Notes: a model not told the origin generated them from the sequence alone. Shown: positions 22,751-32,477, counted from the stretch's first letter. The stretch is DNA of 64,000 nucleotides from Diploptera punctata (GCA_030220185.1 JASPKZ010001241.1:1974001-2038000), one strand, 5' to 3'. Numbers and translations are program-made.

Positions 22751-23388
22751 CCAGACCAGATGATTATCCGAATTGCAGTCTGTCCCTGTAGCTTACCTAA
22801 CATCGATTATGCTACGGTGCCAACGTTTGTCCACTAATACATGATTTATCTGGTTCCGAGTTTCTCAATCAGGAGACGTCCAGGTGTATTTATGTTATAT
22901 CCTTATGCTGAAATGTTGTGCTCTTAACAATGAGAATATTTGATGTGGCAAACGTGACTAATCTAATCCGTTATCGTTACTATCTTCATGAAGACTGAAT
23001 TTGCCTATTGTTGGTTTGAATATATCTTCCCGCCCCACTTTTGCATTAAAATCTCCTAAGATAATTTTCATATGATATCGTGAAAGGCTATCAAATAATA
23101 ATAATAATAATAATAATAATAGCTTTATTTTACCTGGCAGAGTTAAGGCCTTAAGGCCTTGTCTACCACTCAACCAGGTTTAAAAAAAATACAAACAAAA
23201 AATAGTCTTAAATCTAAATTACAATATATATATAAACGATTACAAGTTATGAATACAATACAATTAATATTTATAATGTATTTTGATTTACTCTAAATTT
23301 AACGAATTAAATATATAATATGTACAATATATATAAAAAACAGGAAAAGATTAATGACATGGTATAAAATTAAATAAATAGAGAAAAA

Positions 23389-26361
23389 TTAATTATTAGA
23401 CAACAGGTAACTGTATAAGCGTGACTTAAAGGTACCAAGTGTGCGGCAACCCCTGATATCTTGAGGAAGGAGATTCCAGGAGCGGGCAGAGGCTACTGTG
23501 AAGGAAGTAGAATAGGAGGAAGTGCTATGAAGAGGAATTGTTAGCAGACTGCTATCTTGTGATCTAGTGTCAATATTGTGGTAAGAGGATAACTTCTCAA
23601 ATCTAGACGCCAGGTAAGTAGGGATGTAGGAATTCAGAAGCTTGAAAAGTAGTGAAAGAGAGTGCAATTTACGTCTGTCAGTAAGACGGAGCCAAGAGAG
23701 GTTATTAAAGTGTTCGGAAATATGGTCATAACGGCGGATATTGAAAATGAATCGAACGCAAGCATTATGAACACGCTGCAGTCTCTGCGACAAGTCATAG
23801 TTTAGATCATTATATATAATGTCACAATAATCGAAGTGTGGTAACACAAGATTCTGCACTAGGATTTGTTTTTAACGAAACTGGGAGAAAATTCTTTAAA
23901 ACGTCTAAGATAATGTAAGATGGAGAAAGTCTTTTTACATATGTGTTTCACTTGTGTTTGCCAGGTTAAATTTGCGTCTAGATGTAGTCCAAGATCTATT
24001 ACTGAAGAAGAATAAGGGATGATTATATTATTTATAGTAATGTTTGGTAGTGTAGATATGTCAAAGGTTGTAAGCAGTCTTTGTTGTCCCATTAGAATTA
24101 CTTGTGACTTGTTAGGATTTAGATTTAGACCGATACTTGAAGACCAGTTAAAGATGGATATGAGATCGTCATTCATTTTTGTCAAGCTGTTATAGAGAGA
24201 ATGAGGAGGTGAATGTAGGTAAATTTGGAGATCATCAGCGTAGAGGTGATAACGGCAGTGCTTTAGTACAGTTGGCAAGTCATTTATGTAGATTGAGAAA
24301 AGAAGAGGTCCGAGAACACTGCCCTGGGGGACTCCAGCCGGCACGTTGCGCCAAGACGAAGATCTAGAGTTTAATGAAACGTATTGTTGACGACCGTGCA
24401 GGTATGAGTCGAACCAGGATACAGCGCTGTCAGACAAGTGTAGGTGCTTGAGCTTTATCATAAGTAAGTCGTGGTCTACTGTGTCAAAAGCTTTGCTGAA
24501 GTCAAGTAAGGTTAAAGTAGTCAATTGACGTCTGTCCACGGCTTCACGAATATCTTCAGTAATTTTTAGCAAAGCTGTGGTTGTGCTATGACCATATCTA
24601 AAGCCGGATTGATAAGGATCAAGGAGGTGATTTTCTTGGAGATATTCAGTCATTTGCTTATGTACAATATGTTCCAGGGCTTTAGATAATGTCGGAAGGA
24701 TGCTAATCGGTCGGTAGTCATTACAGTTAGCAGGTGTACTTATTTTTGGTATAGGCCGAACTCTAGACTGTTTCCATACAGTAGGGAAGATAGAAGTTAT
24801 AAGGGAAGCATTAAAAATATGAGTCACTGTGGGTAGTATAATGTCAATGATTTTATTTAGCATTAAAATGCTGATGTTATCTGTTCCTTGTGCATTGGAT
24901 TTAATCCGCTTGAGTGCTTTTTTAACGTCTATAGGCGAAATGTCGTTAAAGTGAAATTTATCTCTTCCTATATGGGGGGATGGGGATAAGTCTTTAAGAA
25001 TGTCTGTTTTAGTCTTGTTGTCTGGAGGTGTCATGGGTATTGAGGTAAAATGTTCATTTAAGTCATCTACAGAAATGTCTATAGAGTCAGTTGAGGGATT
25101 CAACTGTCTAAGTCCCATTGCACGGAGATTTCGCCAAGTGTCCCGTGCACTTATTTCAGGTCCGATTATACTGTGGGCGTGTCGTAGTTTGGCATTGCGT
25201 ATAGTTTGTGTAGTTGTGTTTCTAAGTTGTTTGTACAGTTGCCAGTTCTCGTCATTTTTATGTCGTCTGTATGTTCGGTATGCTTTGTCTCGTTTTGACA
25301 TAAGTTCACGTATTGAGTCATTCATCCAGGGTGCAGGGGGGCGGGAAAATCGTCGGGTTTTTACTGGTGCATGTCTATCATATAGTTGTAATATCAGTGT
25401 ATTAAATGTGTCTACTTTTTCATCAACTGATCTAAGATTCCATATTGTGTACCAAGGTAGTTCTAAAGCGTCTGATTTTAGTTTAGTATCGTCTATGTTT
25501 TGTAAATTTCTGTACGTAATCAATTTAGAGCGTCTTTTAGGACATTGGAGTGAGTATTCTACGAATACAATGTCATGAGCAGATATGCCGGGAGCAGGAA
25601 TTTGTCCATATGACAGTACTTTCTGTGGATGTGTAGTCACTATTAAGTCCAGTAGAGTGTCGGTATTAGCAGTATGATGTGTGGCAGAGAAAGGAACAAT
25701 TCTCATATTTAAGCTTTGGAACATATTTTTAAGTTGTATGGCTGGTGAGTCAGTCTGAAGAAGATTTGTATTAAAATCGCCTGCGACAATAACGTGTTCA
25801 TAATGAGGTAATGAATCGTTCAGAGCGTTTTCTAGATCCGAAAGGTGCCTTATTTTTGGAGGTTTGTATACAATGCATAAGAGACATTTTTTTAGACTGG
25901 CTTGAATTTCTACGAATAAGAACTCGGGGCGAGCGGAATATACAGAAGGGGACTTGTGGACAATTCTTGGATTAAGCTCATTTGATATAAAGGCACAAAC
26001 TCCTCCACCTCTTTTATCTATTCTGTCATTTCTGAGCAATGTATATCCGTCTAGGTGAACAAGGGACGAAGGTATGGAAGGGGTCAGCCAGGTTTCCGAA
26101 ATTAAAATGGCGCTCAGTCCAAGAGATGAAAATATGGTTTTCAAACTCATCAAAGTGGGACAGAATGCTTTGTGAATTTACGTGAGCGATTTTAAGTGAT
26201 GATTTATCAATAGAAAATGCATTCTTAAGTAGACTAGTAGTATTTGTTGTTGGAGGGGATGGTTGGGATTGAGGAATGTTGCTACCTGCGTTAAAAGTTG
26301 TCTGCACAATAAGAGGGTGATTGGAGAAGGTGAGTGAGTCAGAGGTTGCAAACATGTCTTC
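23389..26361 (-). pseudogene. LINE-A ORF2: endonuclease-reverse transcriptase, two frameshifts
   Basis: The N-terminal part (26355 downward) reads LKIAHVNSQSILSHFDEF, where a one-base shift (near 26140) moves into a 764-codon frame (26153-23859). In that frame: endonuclease ISETWLTP (~19-26), VAGDFNTNLL (~123-132) and SAHDIVFVEY (~191-200); RT RPIPK..NDYRPISILPTLS (~466-490), LLDFSKAFDTVDHDLL (~549-564), GVPQGSVLGPLLF (~607-619) and YADD (~638-641). A second shift near 23865 leads into a 156-codon C-terminal frame (VLPHFDYCDIIYND ... LLSNN, stop 23389). No RNase H domain seen. Best guess: a CR1/L2/Jockey-group element; other clades are possible. Confidence 0.92.
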
Positions 26362-26596
26362 ATTTGTCAGCTCAATGTTGCCAATAGCAGAAAGTAAAAA
26401 TAAACTATGTACTGTAATAACTCTAATAAAATTAAAATAATTTAGCTAAACAAAGAACTTAAATTAAAATAAAACAAGTAAGTTGTCCTAAATAAAAAAT
26501 AATAAACTTAAAACTTACCTAAATTAGAAATAAATTAACAATATAATTGTTAGCAAAGAAAAGACAAAGTAAACATATTTTACACTCAGGTCCTAT

Positions 26597-27256
26597 CTAG
26601 TTGATATCCGTAGAAGATCTAATTTTGCGTTTTTCGCCATTCACTTTAGCTATGACGGCACCGTCCATTGTCCATACATTTTGAATACCGTATTTCTGTA
26701 TACTCTCTTGTAGCAGGCGATAGCGACACTTCGTTAGGTCCTCGCGAACAGTGACCCCACTTCCTTTCAACTTTTTCTTGCTTAGAAAAACTTCACTGCG
26801 CTTGCGGTAACTAACAAATTTCACTATTATAGCCCGCGGTCTTTCAGCATTACTAACACCAACACGGTGACTTCTGTCAATGTCAGTCACTGATAAATCG
26901 ACACCGATTTTTTTGGCCACCTCGATGGCTTTCTGGTCAGTGTCCTCTCCGGCCTCTTCTTTCACACCAAAAATCCTGAGGCATTGACGTCTCTGGTATT
27001 GTTCTAAGTCGTCTATTTTATTTTCTAACACCTCAATCTTTCTGTCTTTTTCATCGAGGGTCTTTTTCAGATCCTCAATTACTTTAGTGTTGTCCTGGAT
27101 GGTCTTCTGCAGTTCCGCCACTACCTGGTCCCGCAACATGGACACAAACACCTGCAGAGTGCCGGGATCCTGTAGCGCCTCTTTCACCACACGTTTCACA
27201 GCTTCCTCCGTAGAACTTGTCGAATCATTGTTAGAATTACGTGTGTTTTTTCCCAT
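26597..27256 (-). CDS. LINE-A ORF1 protein (coiled coil plus RRM-like), intact
   Basis: A 219-codon intact frame starting at ATG 27256. Residues ~44-92 form a heptad-rich coiled coil (ELQKTIQDNTKVIEDLKKTL, then EKDRKIEVLENKIDDLEQ). Residues ~92-170 look like the RRM-type domain of L1-like ORF1 proteins (QCLRIFGVKEE, then RPRAIIVKFVSYRKRSEVF). The C-terminal domain is basic. Proteins of this layout bind element RNA as trimers and travel with it in ribonucleoprotein particles. There is no zinc knuckle. The intact frame next to a twice-broken ORF2 suggests the copy is not very old. The start is only 7 bp from the element's 5' edge. Confidence 0.88.
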   Translation of the reverse strand: MGKNTRNSNNDSTSSTEEAVKRVVKEALQDPGTLQVFVSMLRDQVVAELQKTIQDNTKVIEDLKKTLDEKDRKIEVLENKIDDLEQYQRRQCLRIFGVKEEAGEDTDQKAIEVAKKIGVDLSVTDIDRSHRVGVSNAERPRAIIVKFVSYRKRSEVFLSKKKLKGSGVTVREDLTKCRYRLLQESIQKYGIQNVWTMDGAVIAKVNGEKRKIRSSTDIN

Positions 27257-27749
27257 GTTGTTAAAATAAGCATTCTAATTCTTCATAGAACTCATCCTTG
27301 ATCTTGTCATCTTTATCTTCTGTGGGGGCATGTACATTTACAATTATAAAATCATGTTGTTAACCCTTTAGAATTATGTATGATACCCTATCACTAACAA
27401 ACTTAATATCTCGGATAGCAGATAGGATCCTCTTTCTGACTAAAAAACCCGTTCCAAATGCAGGTCTTTCTGCACCCCCGTAGTATAATGCAAAGATTCC
27501 TGATTCCTGACTACCTTCTCCTGGCCACCTAACTTCCTGTAAAGCGACTATATCCAAGGGCGATTTATCTAGTTCCCGCGTTAATATCTCTAGTGCACCG
27601 CTATTGTATAAAGTCCTAACATTCCACGTTCCTAGGAACATGTCCCTGTGTTTGAGCCTTTGGCATGGGTTCCCTGAAGTAGTCCCCGCCCGGAGAACCG
27701 AATGGGGGACTATTTGACCTCCGGAAAATTTTACCCCAGTTGAACCCAT

Positions 27750-27952
27750 GTCCGCATTTCTTGACGGTTCTATTTTTACGGTGAAAGATCGTCACTCTTT
27801 CGACCAAGGTACTTATTTCGTCTGGCTTATCACCTTCGACCAGTCCGGCATGGGTAACCCTATCGGCAGCAATGCTACTGCCGGCATAGCTCTCAGGATC
27901 ATTTAAGCACGCAAGCCACTCCACCACGACAAGGTAAAGATACCATGGAGGG
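27750..27952 (-). promoter_or_regulatory. LINE-C 5' leader
   Basis: The first ~200 bp of the element before the endonuclease frame. The minus strand has GGTGGAGTGGCTTGCGTGC, ATGATCCTGAGAGCTATGCC and CCCATGCCGGACTGGTCG. A diverged equivalent with GAGCTATACAGGCGGTAGTG lies at 42245-42395, so this leader is a conserved family feature. In RTE-type elements the 5' UTR carries an internal promoter; that role here is inferred from position. Confidence 0.6.
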
Positions 27953-28089
27953 ATGACAATATAATAATCACATAAATTGTTTCTAAGATCCTGGCCAGGC
28001 TCATCAGGACATAAAAAATAAACATCGGTATAATGGGTTGCAGACGTACCGACGTTTTAGTCCATCGTTGTAAGAAATTAATATTATAT

Positions 28090-28428
28090 CCTCTGGTAGC
28101 TCAGTTGGTAGAGCGGTGGAATATAGTGGTATATAATTTCAGAAGTTATTAGAAATGAGCTAAATATCTTTAAACTCTTAGATAGAATAAAGGAATCTAG
28201 AAAAAATGGAAAGAGCATGTTCAAAGAATGGAAGGTGATCGCATTCCCAAAATTATACTTAAATACAAACCAAATGGACGCAGGAATGTTGGTAGACCGA
28301 AGAAGAGATGGATTCAACTTTTGAATGAGAATCTATGAGACCGGAATAAGCCACATGGGCTTAATCCATGATTGATGATGATAATTTCAGTAATCTATAG
28401 GTCGCAGGTTCAAATCCGGCCCGGAGGT
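28090..28428 (+). tRNA. tRNA-Tyr-like gene split in its intron by LINE-D
   Basis: The 5' half (28090-28132) gives acceptor strand CCTCTGG, D arm GCTCAGTTGGTAGAGC and anticodon strand GTGGA. The 3' half (28391-28427) gives TCTAT, the T arm GCAGGTTCAAATCCGGC and acceptor strand CCGGAGG (seven pairs, one G-T). T8 at 28428-28435 is a pol III terminator. The sequence closely resembles intron-containing eukaryotic tRNA-Tyr. The loop reads ATATAG where CTGTAG is expected, so the anticodon appears as ATA instead of GTA. The LINE copy lies in the intron position between two ATAATTTCAG copies. The altered loop plus a 248-bp longer intron suggest a dead gene or an older tRNA pseudogene. Confidence 0.82.
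28143..28380 (+). mobile_element. LINE-D 3' fragment inside the tRNA-Tyr intron
   Basis: 238 bp between perfect 10-bp duplications ATAATTTCAG (28133-28142 and 28381-28390). It codes for the RT C-terminus in broken frames (KEHVQRMEGDRIPKIILKYK, then GRRNVGRPKKRWIQ) and ends GGGCTTAATCCATGATTGATG with a short GATG tail. It has the same 3' end type as the copies at 2633 and 30634. Confidence 0.93.
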
Positions 28429-28734
28429 TTTTTTTAGAAAAATATTACTTTTAGCTCATAATACAATAGTCTCGAATTTAAAGATATTTACATTTTTATC
28501 TTATTCTGTAAAATATTAATGACAACTTTGTAAACTTACCGCATTGTAATTTATCCAAAAATATGAGAAGGATACGATTAACTAACTATTTATCTATATT
28601 GAAATATTCAAAAATAATGTAATGATGTTAGGTAATAATAATTTTAAAAATATATAATTATATCCGTTCCTAGACACTAAAAATATCGTAAGCAATTAAA
28701 TTTTCATGGGATTCCGGTTTACGACAATGAAACT

Positions 28735-29582
28735 AAAAATTAAAAAAAAATAGATAATAGTTTAAAAAAACTACTACTACTAGTAGTAGTAGTAGTAAGA
28801 CTTTATTAGACAAAAAGTAAGATATTTACAATATTATTTAGAAATATGGGTCGCACGGGCAGTAAGCCATACGTGCTGTTGACAGTCCGTTACAATAAAG
28901 TAATAATTGGTACTAGTGTAAAGAAAAATAAACAACAAAAAAATCAATAACATTACAATTACATAAAGAAAACACAATAATATTACAATTAAATAATAAC
29001 ACAATAGCATTATACACTAAAAAACATTAACATTACAATTACATAAAGAAAACAAAAAAACTAAAACAACACGCTTAATTAGAAAACCAAACTAAAAAAT
29101 AAAAAAATAAATAATGATTTTAAAAAAACTGAAACAGCACGCTTTATAACTTTATTACAAAACCGTACTTAAAAATGAAAAATAATTTTAATTTCCAACA
29201 AGCCTGGGATAACATTATAAAGGTCAACAAAGAAATTATCCCCAACGTATCTAGATTAAAACTGGAGTATCCTAAAAAATAATTTTACCGTCAAAAGCGT
29301 GGGGTGTTTTTTGTTTTTTTTACGTTTTCGTTTTACAGACTTTACTTTTACCAATATCCGTTTATATAATATATTAATTGATATAGAGCACCCCACGTAT
29401 TATATGGTATTTTTTGTAGATAACTCTACTTTTATTCTAGATATCTTGGAGATGATTTTTTGTTGACCACTTTAATTTTATCCCAAGCGTGTTGAAAATT
29501 AAAAATATTTTTATTTTAAGTTCGGTTTTCTAATAAAGCGTGTTTTAGTTTTTTTTTAATTATTAATTATTTTTTCTTTATT
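28735..29582. mobile_element. Long hairpin (inverted-repeat) element, interrupted by LINE-B
   Basis: The left arm (28735-28773 plus 29054-29315) and right arm (29384-29582) are imperfect inverted copies. Shared blocks include ACTAAAACA(AC)ACGCTT, TTAGAAAACC, TTTCCAACAAGCCTGGGATA against its counterpart, AAGGTCAACAAA and GCGTGGGGTG/CACCCCACGT near the centre. The left arm contains the terminal motif twice. The whole could fold as a ~200-bp stem. No ORF. Likely a foldback MITE; the exact ends are uncertain because flanks are poly-A rich. Confidence 0.7.
28774..29053 (-). mobile_element. LINE-B 3' UTR fragment with 10-bp target duplication
   Basis: Begins with CTA/TAG repeats, then ACTTTATTAGACAAAAAGTA, GTCGCACGGGCAGTAAGCC and ~1.5 units of the 74-bp repeat. 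The flanks AAAAAAACTA (28764-28773 and 29054-29063) are identical. Removing the insert rejoins the left arm of the hairpin element. Confidence 0.9.
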
Positions 29583-29604
29583 TCCATCGCAAGGAATATT
29601 AGAA

Positions 29605-29685
29605 GAGCTATCACACCTATAATTCCCTAATAAAGCTGATTGCAGTGAAAGACCTGCCCTCGGTCAGAAGTACTATGGATTGATA
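29605..29685 (+). mobile_element. 5'-truncated SINE S1 (81 bp)
   Basis: The last ~80 bp of S1: AGCTATCACACCTATAATTC, AAAGCTGATTGCAGTGAAAG and CTGCCCTCGGTCAG. It is bounded by a perfect 11-bp duplication GAATATTAGAA at 29594-29604 and 29686-29696, so it is a genuine truncated insertion rather than an eroded full copy. Confidence 0.88.
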
Positions 29686-29699
29686 GAATATTAGAAATA

Positions 29700-30084
29700 A
29701 AATTTATCTGCGTAATTCATCATTATTGATGCTGATAATTTGTGTTAGTTTGTGTATCTGATAAGAATGTCAATAGGAAATACTAGAAGCCAAAATATAC
29801 ATTTCGTTAAATAACAAGAATCATTTTTGTCTGGAAGTAAAATTAATAAAACTACATGTAAATGTATGATCATGCATTTATTATTATATGGAAACGATAT
29901 TTAATAACAAATGAGGGGAGTTCTGTAGAAATGAGGGGATTTAAAATACCTGCGAATGACATTTCACAGGAATAAGATGCAGATAATAATTATTCATAAA
30001 TTGAAACCTGAAAACGCACATTAGTATGGATTACAGGTAGTCTTGACATCCCACGTCCTGTTAAAAATGTTTTTAAATGAGGTT
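29700..30084. other. Unassigned AT-rich DNA
   Basis: Nothing recognised. Confidence 0.5.
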
Positions 30085-30480
30085 CCTTCCCCATTTTTTA
30101 ATATGGATGCGAAACATTCTCTTATTTAACACAAAATAATGAAGCACCGAAATTATGTAGGAATATTTTTTATCTAAATAGGTACGACAGACAAGTGAAT
30201 GGGAAAATGCACAAAACAGCGAGAGCCATAATATTCATAGGATACCCAATCTAAAAATAGGAGATGTCCTTTTGATTCTGCTGGTGAGTACAATTGTTAA
30301 AAATGGAGAATGAAAGAGGGACACGGATATATGTAGGGAAACCGGAGCAAAATCGGCCAGTAAGTAGGTTATGAATGAGGTGGGATAATATATTAATAAT
30401 TATTTCAGAAATGTAATTTCTGGAGGAAGTCACTAGAAAATATTTGCTCAGGATAAGTATGTATGGATAACTTTATTCCA
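30085..30480 (+). pseudogene. Decayed LINE-C-type RT C-terminus
   Basis: The plus strand in broken frames reads YGCETFSYLTQNNEAP (thumb region), YDRQVNGKMH, then YVGKPEQNRPVSRL and MRWDN, matching YVGKPEGKRPVGRPRMRW of this group. No tail or duplication is left. It is older than the copies at 53-56 kb. Confidence 0.7.
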
Positions 30481-30566
30481 TGTGTTCATGAAACTCCAGG
30501 TGCAATGTGTCCAAATTTACTTAGTTTCAAGAATATAGTGTGAGGAATCAATTCTTCACCCACGCA

Positions 30567-30570
<4 letters not shown>

Positions 30571-30614
<44 letters not shown>

Positions 30615-30632
30615 TATATATATATATATATA
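30571..30632. repeat. (CA)n(TA)n compound microsatellite
   Basis: About 40 bp of CA followed by CGC and 20 bp of AT. It directly precedes the LINE-D copy; the AT/GT repeats after that copy (32105-32132) suggest LINE-D landed inside a longer microsatellite. Confidence 0.95.
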
Positions 30633-30633
30633 T

Positions 30634-32100
30634 AGATTCCATAATATCATTGGAAGAATTGAACAATAGTTTAAAGAAATTAAAAAATGGGAAGGCAACT
30701 GGCACAGATGGCTTGAATTCTGAATTGTACAAATATGCAGGCAAACAGTTCCATGAAAGACTGTTGTCCTTCTTTAATAATGTATTCAAAAATGCAGATA
30801 TACCACAAGAATGGAAGACAAGCATTGTTATACCCCTGTTCAAGAAAGGAGACAAGAGGAAAATGGACAACTATAGGGGAATCAGTTTGTTAAACGCATG
30901 CTACAAAATTTATGCAGACATTTTAATGGAAAATTGAAAAGTTTCAGTGAAAAATTCCTTATGGAATGTCAAAATGGATTTAGGAAAGGACGATCTTGTA
31001 TTGATTCAGCATTTTCTGTTAAACTATTACTTGAAAAAAGAAGAGAATTCAACTTAGAAACACATTTTGCTTTCATAGATTTTGAAAAAGCATTCGACAC
31101 AGTCAAGAGATCAAAACTCTTAAATATATTGGAAGACAGAAATATACCAAATTTACTTCGGCAGAACATACAAAATATTTACAAAGACAACACCATAAAG
31201 ATTAAATTAAATAACAGATTTTCTGAAGAAGGAATTATAAATCGTGGTGTGAGACAAGGCTGCCCCCTATCCCCAACACTGTTTGCAATTTATATCAATG
31301 AAGTAATATGTTGCTGGAACAAAACATATAAATTTGGAATAAGAATATCAGAAAATAGAAAATTAAACACCCTACTGTTTGCAGATGACCAAATAATAAT
31401 AGCAAATTCCGAAGATAATCTACAGAAAGGTCTGTATGAACTTAACAAAATTACAGAAGAATATGGATTAAAGATATCTACAGAAAAAAACAAAAATTAT
31501 GGCATTTCAAGGTGTAGATCCTGTCAGAAGTAAAATTGTACTGGACAATAAAATTTTGAGCAGGTGAATAATTTTACATATCTAGGATGCAATATCTCAT
31601 ATGAAGAAGAAAAGGATGTAAATGCAAAAATATCTAAATTTTTAAGAATTTTAGGGTTAATAAATTCTATCTTCAAGCCACAGTTAGTCCAAAAGCATTC
31701 AAGACTGAAAGTGTATAAAACACTGGCTCTTCCAACTCTTTGGTATGGTAGCGAAGTATGGACGTTGAAACAGAAGGATATACAGAGACTTAGATCTGCT
31801 GAAATGAGATATCTTCGGAGGACTGCAGGATACACACTACTAGATCACAAAAAAAATGAAGACATCTTAGAAGAATTACACATGGAATCTTTAGAAAACA
31901 AAATTTCTGATTATAAGTCAAGATGGATACAACATGTTCATCGAATGGAAGATCACAGAATACCCAAACTAATGTTAAGATATCAACCTGCAGGAAGAAG
32001 AAGACCAGGACGTCCACTCAAAAGACTTCTGGATGGTGTTTCTCTTGAGGCCGAAACAGGTCAACAAATGGCCTAAATTCGTGAATGTACTATGATGATG
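30634..32100 (+). mobile_element. LINE-D, 5'-truncated RT copy with (ATG)n tail
   Basis: 1.47 kb starting inside the RT domain and ending ...GGCCTAAATTCGTGAATG, ACTATGATGATGATGATGAT. This is the best-preserved LINE-D in the window. The AT-repeat on both sides prevents a clear duplication call. Confidence 0.92.
30650..32076 (+). pseudogene. LINE-D reverse transcriptase, three frameshifts
   Basis: Frame 1 (30650-30937): KKLKNGKATGTDGLNSELYK and IVIPLFKKGDKRKMDNYRGI, the RT finger region. Frame 2 (to 31533): ECQNGFRKGRSCIDSAF, FIDFEKAFDTV, GVRQGCPLSPTLFAIYIN and the catalytic LLFADDQIII (FADD). Frame 3 (31564-32076): NNFTYLGCNISYEEE, WYGSEVWTLKQ, MRYLRRTAGYTLLDHK, SRWIQHVHRM and GRRRPGRPLKRL, stop at 32074. 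Breaks lie near 30930, in an A-run at 31490 and near 31557. RT copies element RNA. The endonuclease is missing through truncation. Confidence 0.92.
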
Positions 32101-32138
32101 ATGATGATATATATATATGTGTGTGTGTGTGTGTTGTG

Positions 32139-32477
32139 TCCACCGCTGTGGTCTCGAGGTAGCGTGCTGCCGTGTCACGCAGCGGGCTCGGGTTCGATCC
32201 CCGGTCGGGACAGTTTTTCTGGGTGAGGTTTTTATCGGGGTTTTTCCTCACCTGTAAGACAAATGTCAGGAAAACTTTAAGGCCCAAACGGTCCCCGAAA
32301 TCATATGGCCACGATTATCATCATCATCATCCTTATCATTATCATCATCCTTCACCGGTGTGGAAAGTAACGGGAAGCTACCACACCTACAATTCCATAG
32401 TAAAGCTGCAAGCATGACATGAAAATGCTATGATTGTAGTGAAGGACCTGCCTTCGGGCAGAATTACTTTAGATGGA
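32139..32477 (+). mobile_element. SINE S1, full length
   Basis: TCCACCGCTGTGGTCTCGAG (tRNA-like head), CGGGTTCGATCCCCGG (box B), GTTTTTCCTCACCTG, GGCCCAAACGGTCCCCG, an ATC-rich stretch, then GACCTGCCTTCGGGCAGAAT at the 3' end. The terminal CTGCC-TTCG-GGCAG would form an RNA hairpin with a C(UUCG)G tetraloop. The insert sits at the edge of the LINE-D tail and GT repeat. Confidence 0.93.

Larger units (their letters stand above)
23099..27263 (-). mobile_element. Near-complete LINE-A retrotransposon
   Basis: About 4.17 kb, minus strand, inserted in the endonuclease gene of LINE-C. AAATAA at 23093-23098 and 27264-27269 is the likely target duplication, partly merged with the tail. It has an intact ORF1 (27256-26597), a ~240-bp spacer, ORF2 (26361-23389) with two frameshifts, and a ~290-bp 3' UTR ending in CTCTGCCAGGTAAAATAAAG and (CTATTATT)-type TTA repeats. 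Only 7 bp precede the ORF1 ATG, so it is either slightly 5'-truncated or the family has a minimal 5' UTR. At least five other 3' fragments lie in the window. Confidence 0.93.
22958..27749 (-). pseudogene. LINE-C endonuclease domain, split by LINE-A
   Basis: The minus strand from 27749 reads FLGTWNVRTLYNSGALEIL, VALQEVRWPGEG (catalytic Glu region), a stop after YIILKG at 27360, then HDFIIVNVHAPTEDKDDKI and EELECLF up to 27264. After the LINE-A insert it resumes DSLSRYHMKIILGDFNAKVG (GDFN catalytic motif) and ends near 22958. This is an AP-endonuclease-like (EEP) domain that nicks target DNA. The junction ECLF|DSLS is in frame once LINE-A and one AAATAA are removed. Related insect sequences are often mislabelled craniofacial development protein 2. 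Confidence 0.9.
20516..27952 (-). mobile_element. Full-length LINE-C (RTE-like) with LINE-A nested inside
   Basis: Bounded by a perfect 14-bp target duplication, ATGACAATATAATA, at 20502-20515 and 27953-27966. On the minus strand it has a ~200-bp 5' leader, an endonuclease region (27749 down to 27264, then 23092 down to 22958), an RT region (22750-20538) and a (GTAA)n tail at 20516-20529. Removing LINE-A (23099-27263) leaves about 3.27 kb, the usual size of RTE-type elements. Two frameshifts or stops in the RT and one stop in the endonuclease show it is inactive, but decay is modest. At least six 3' fragments of the same family lie in this window. Confidence 0.93.

Noticed and set aside
25000..25578. 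192-codon open frame on the plus strand
   Set aside because: It is antisense to LINE-A ORF2, which has clear RT and endonuclease motifs on the minus strand.
27360..27749. Host gene resembling craniofacial development protein 2
   Set aside because: It is the endonuclease domain of LINE-C; the element is bounded by a 14-bp target duplication and followed by RT.
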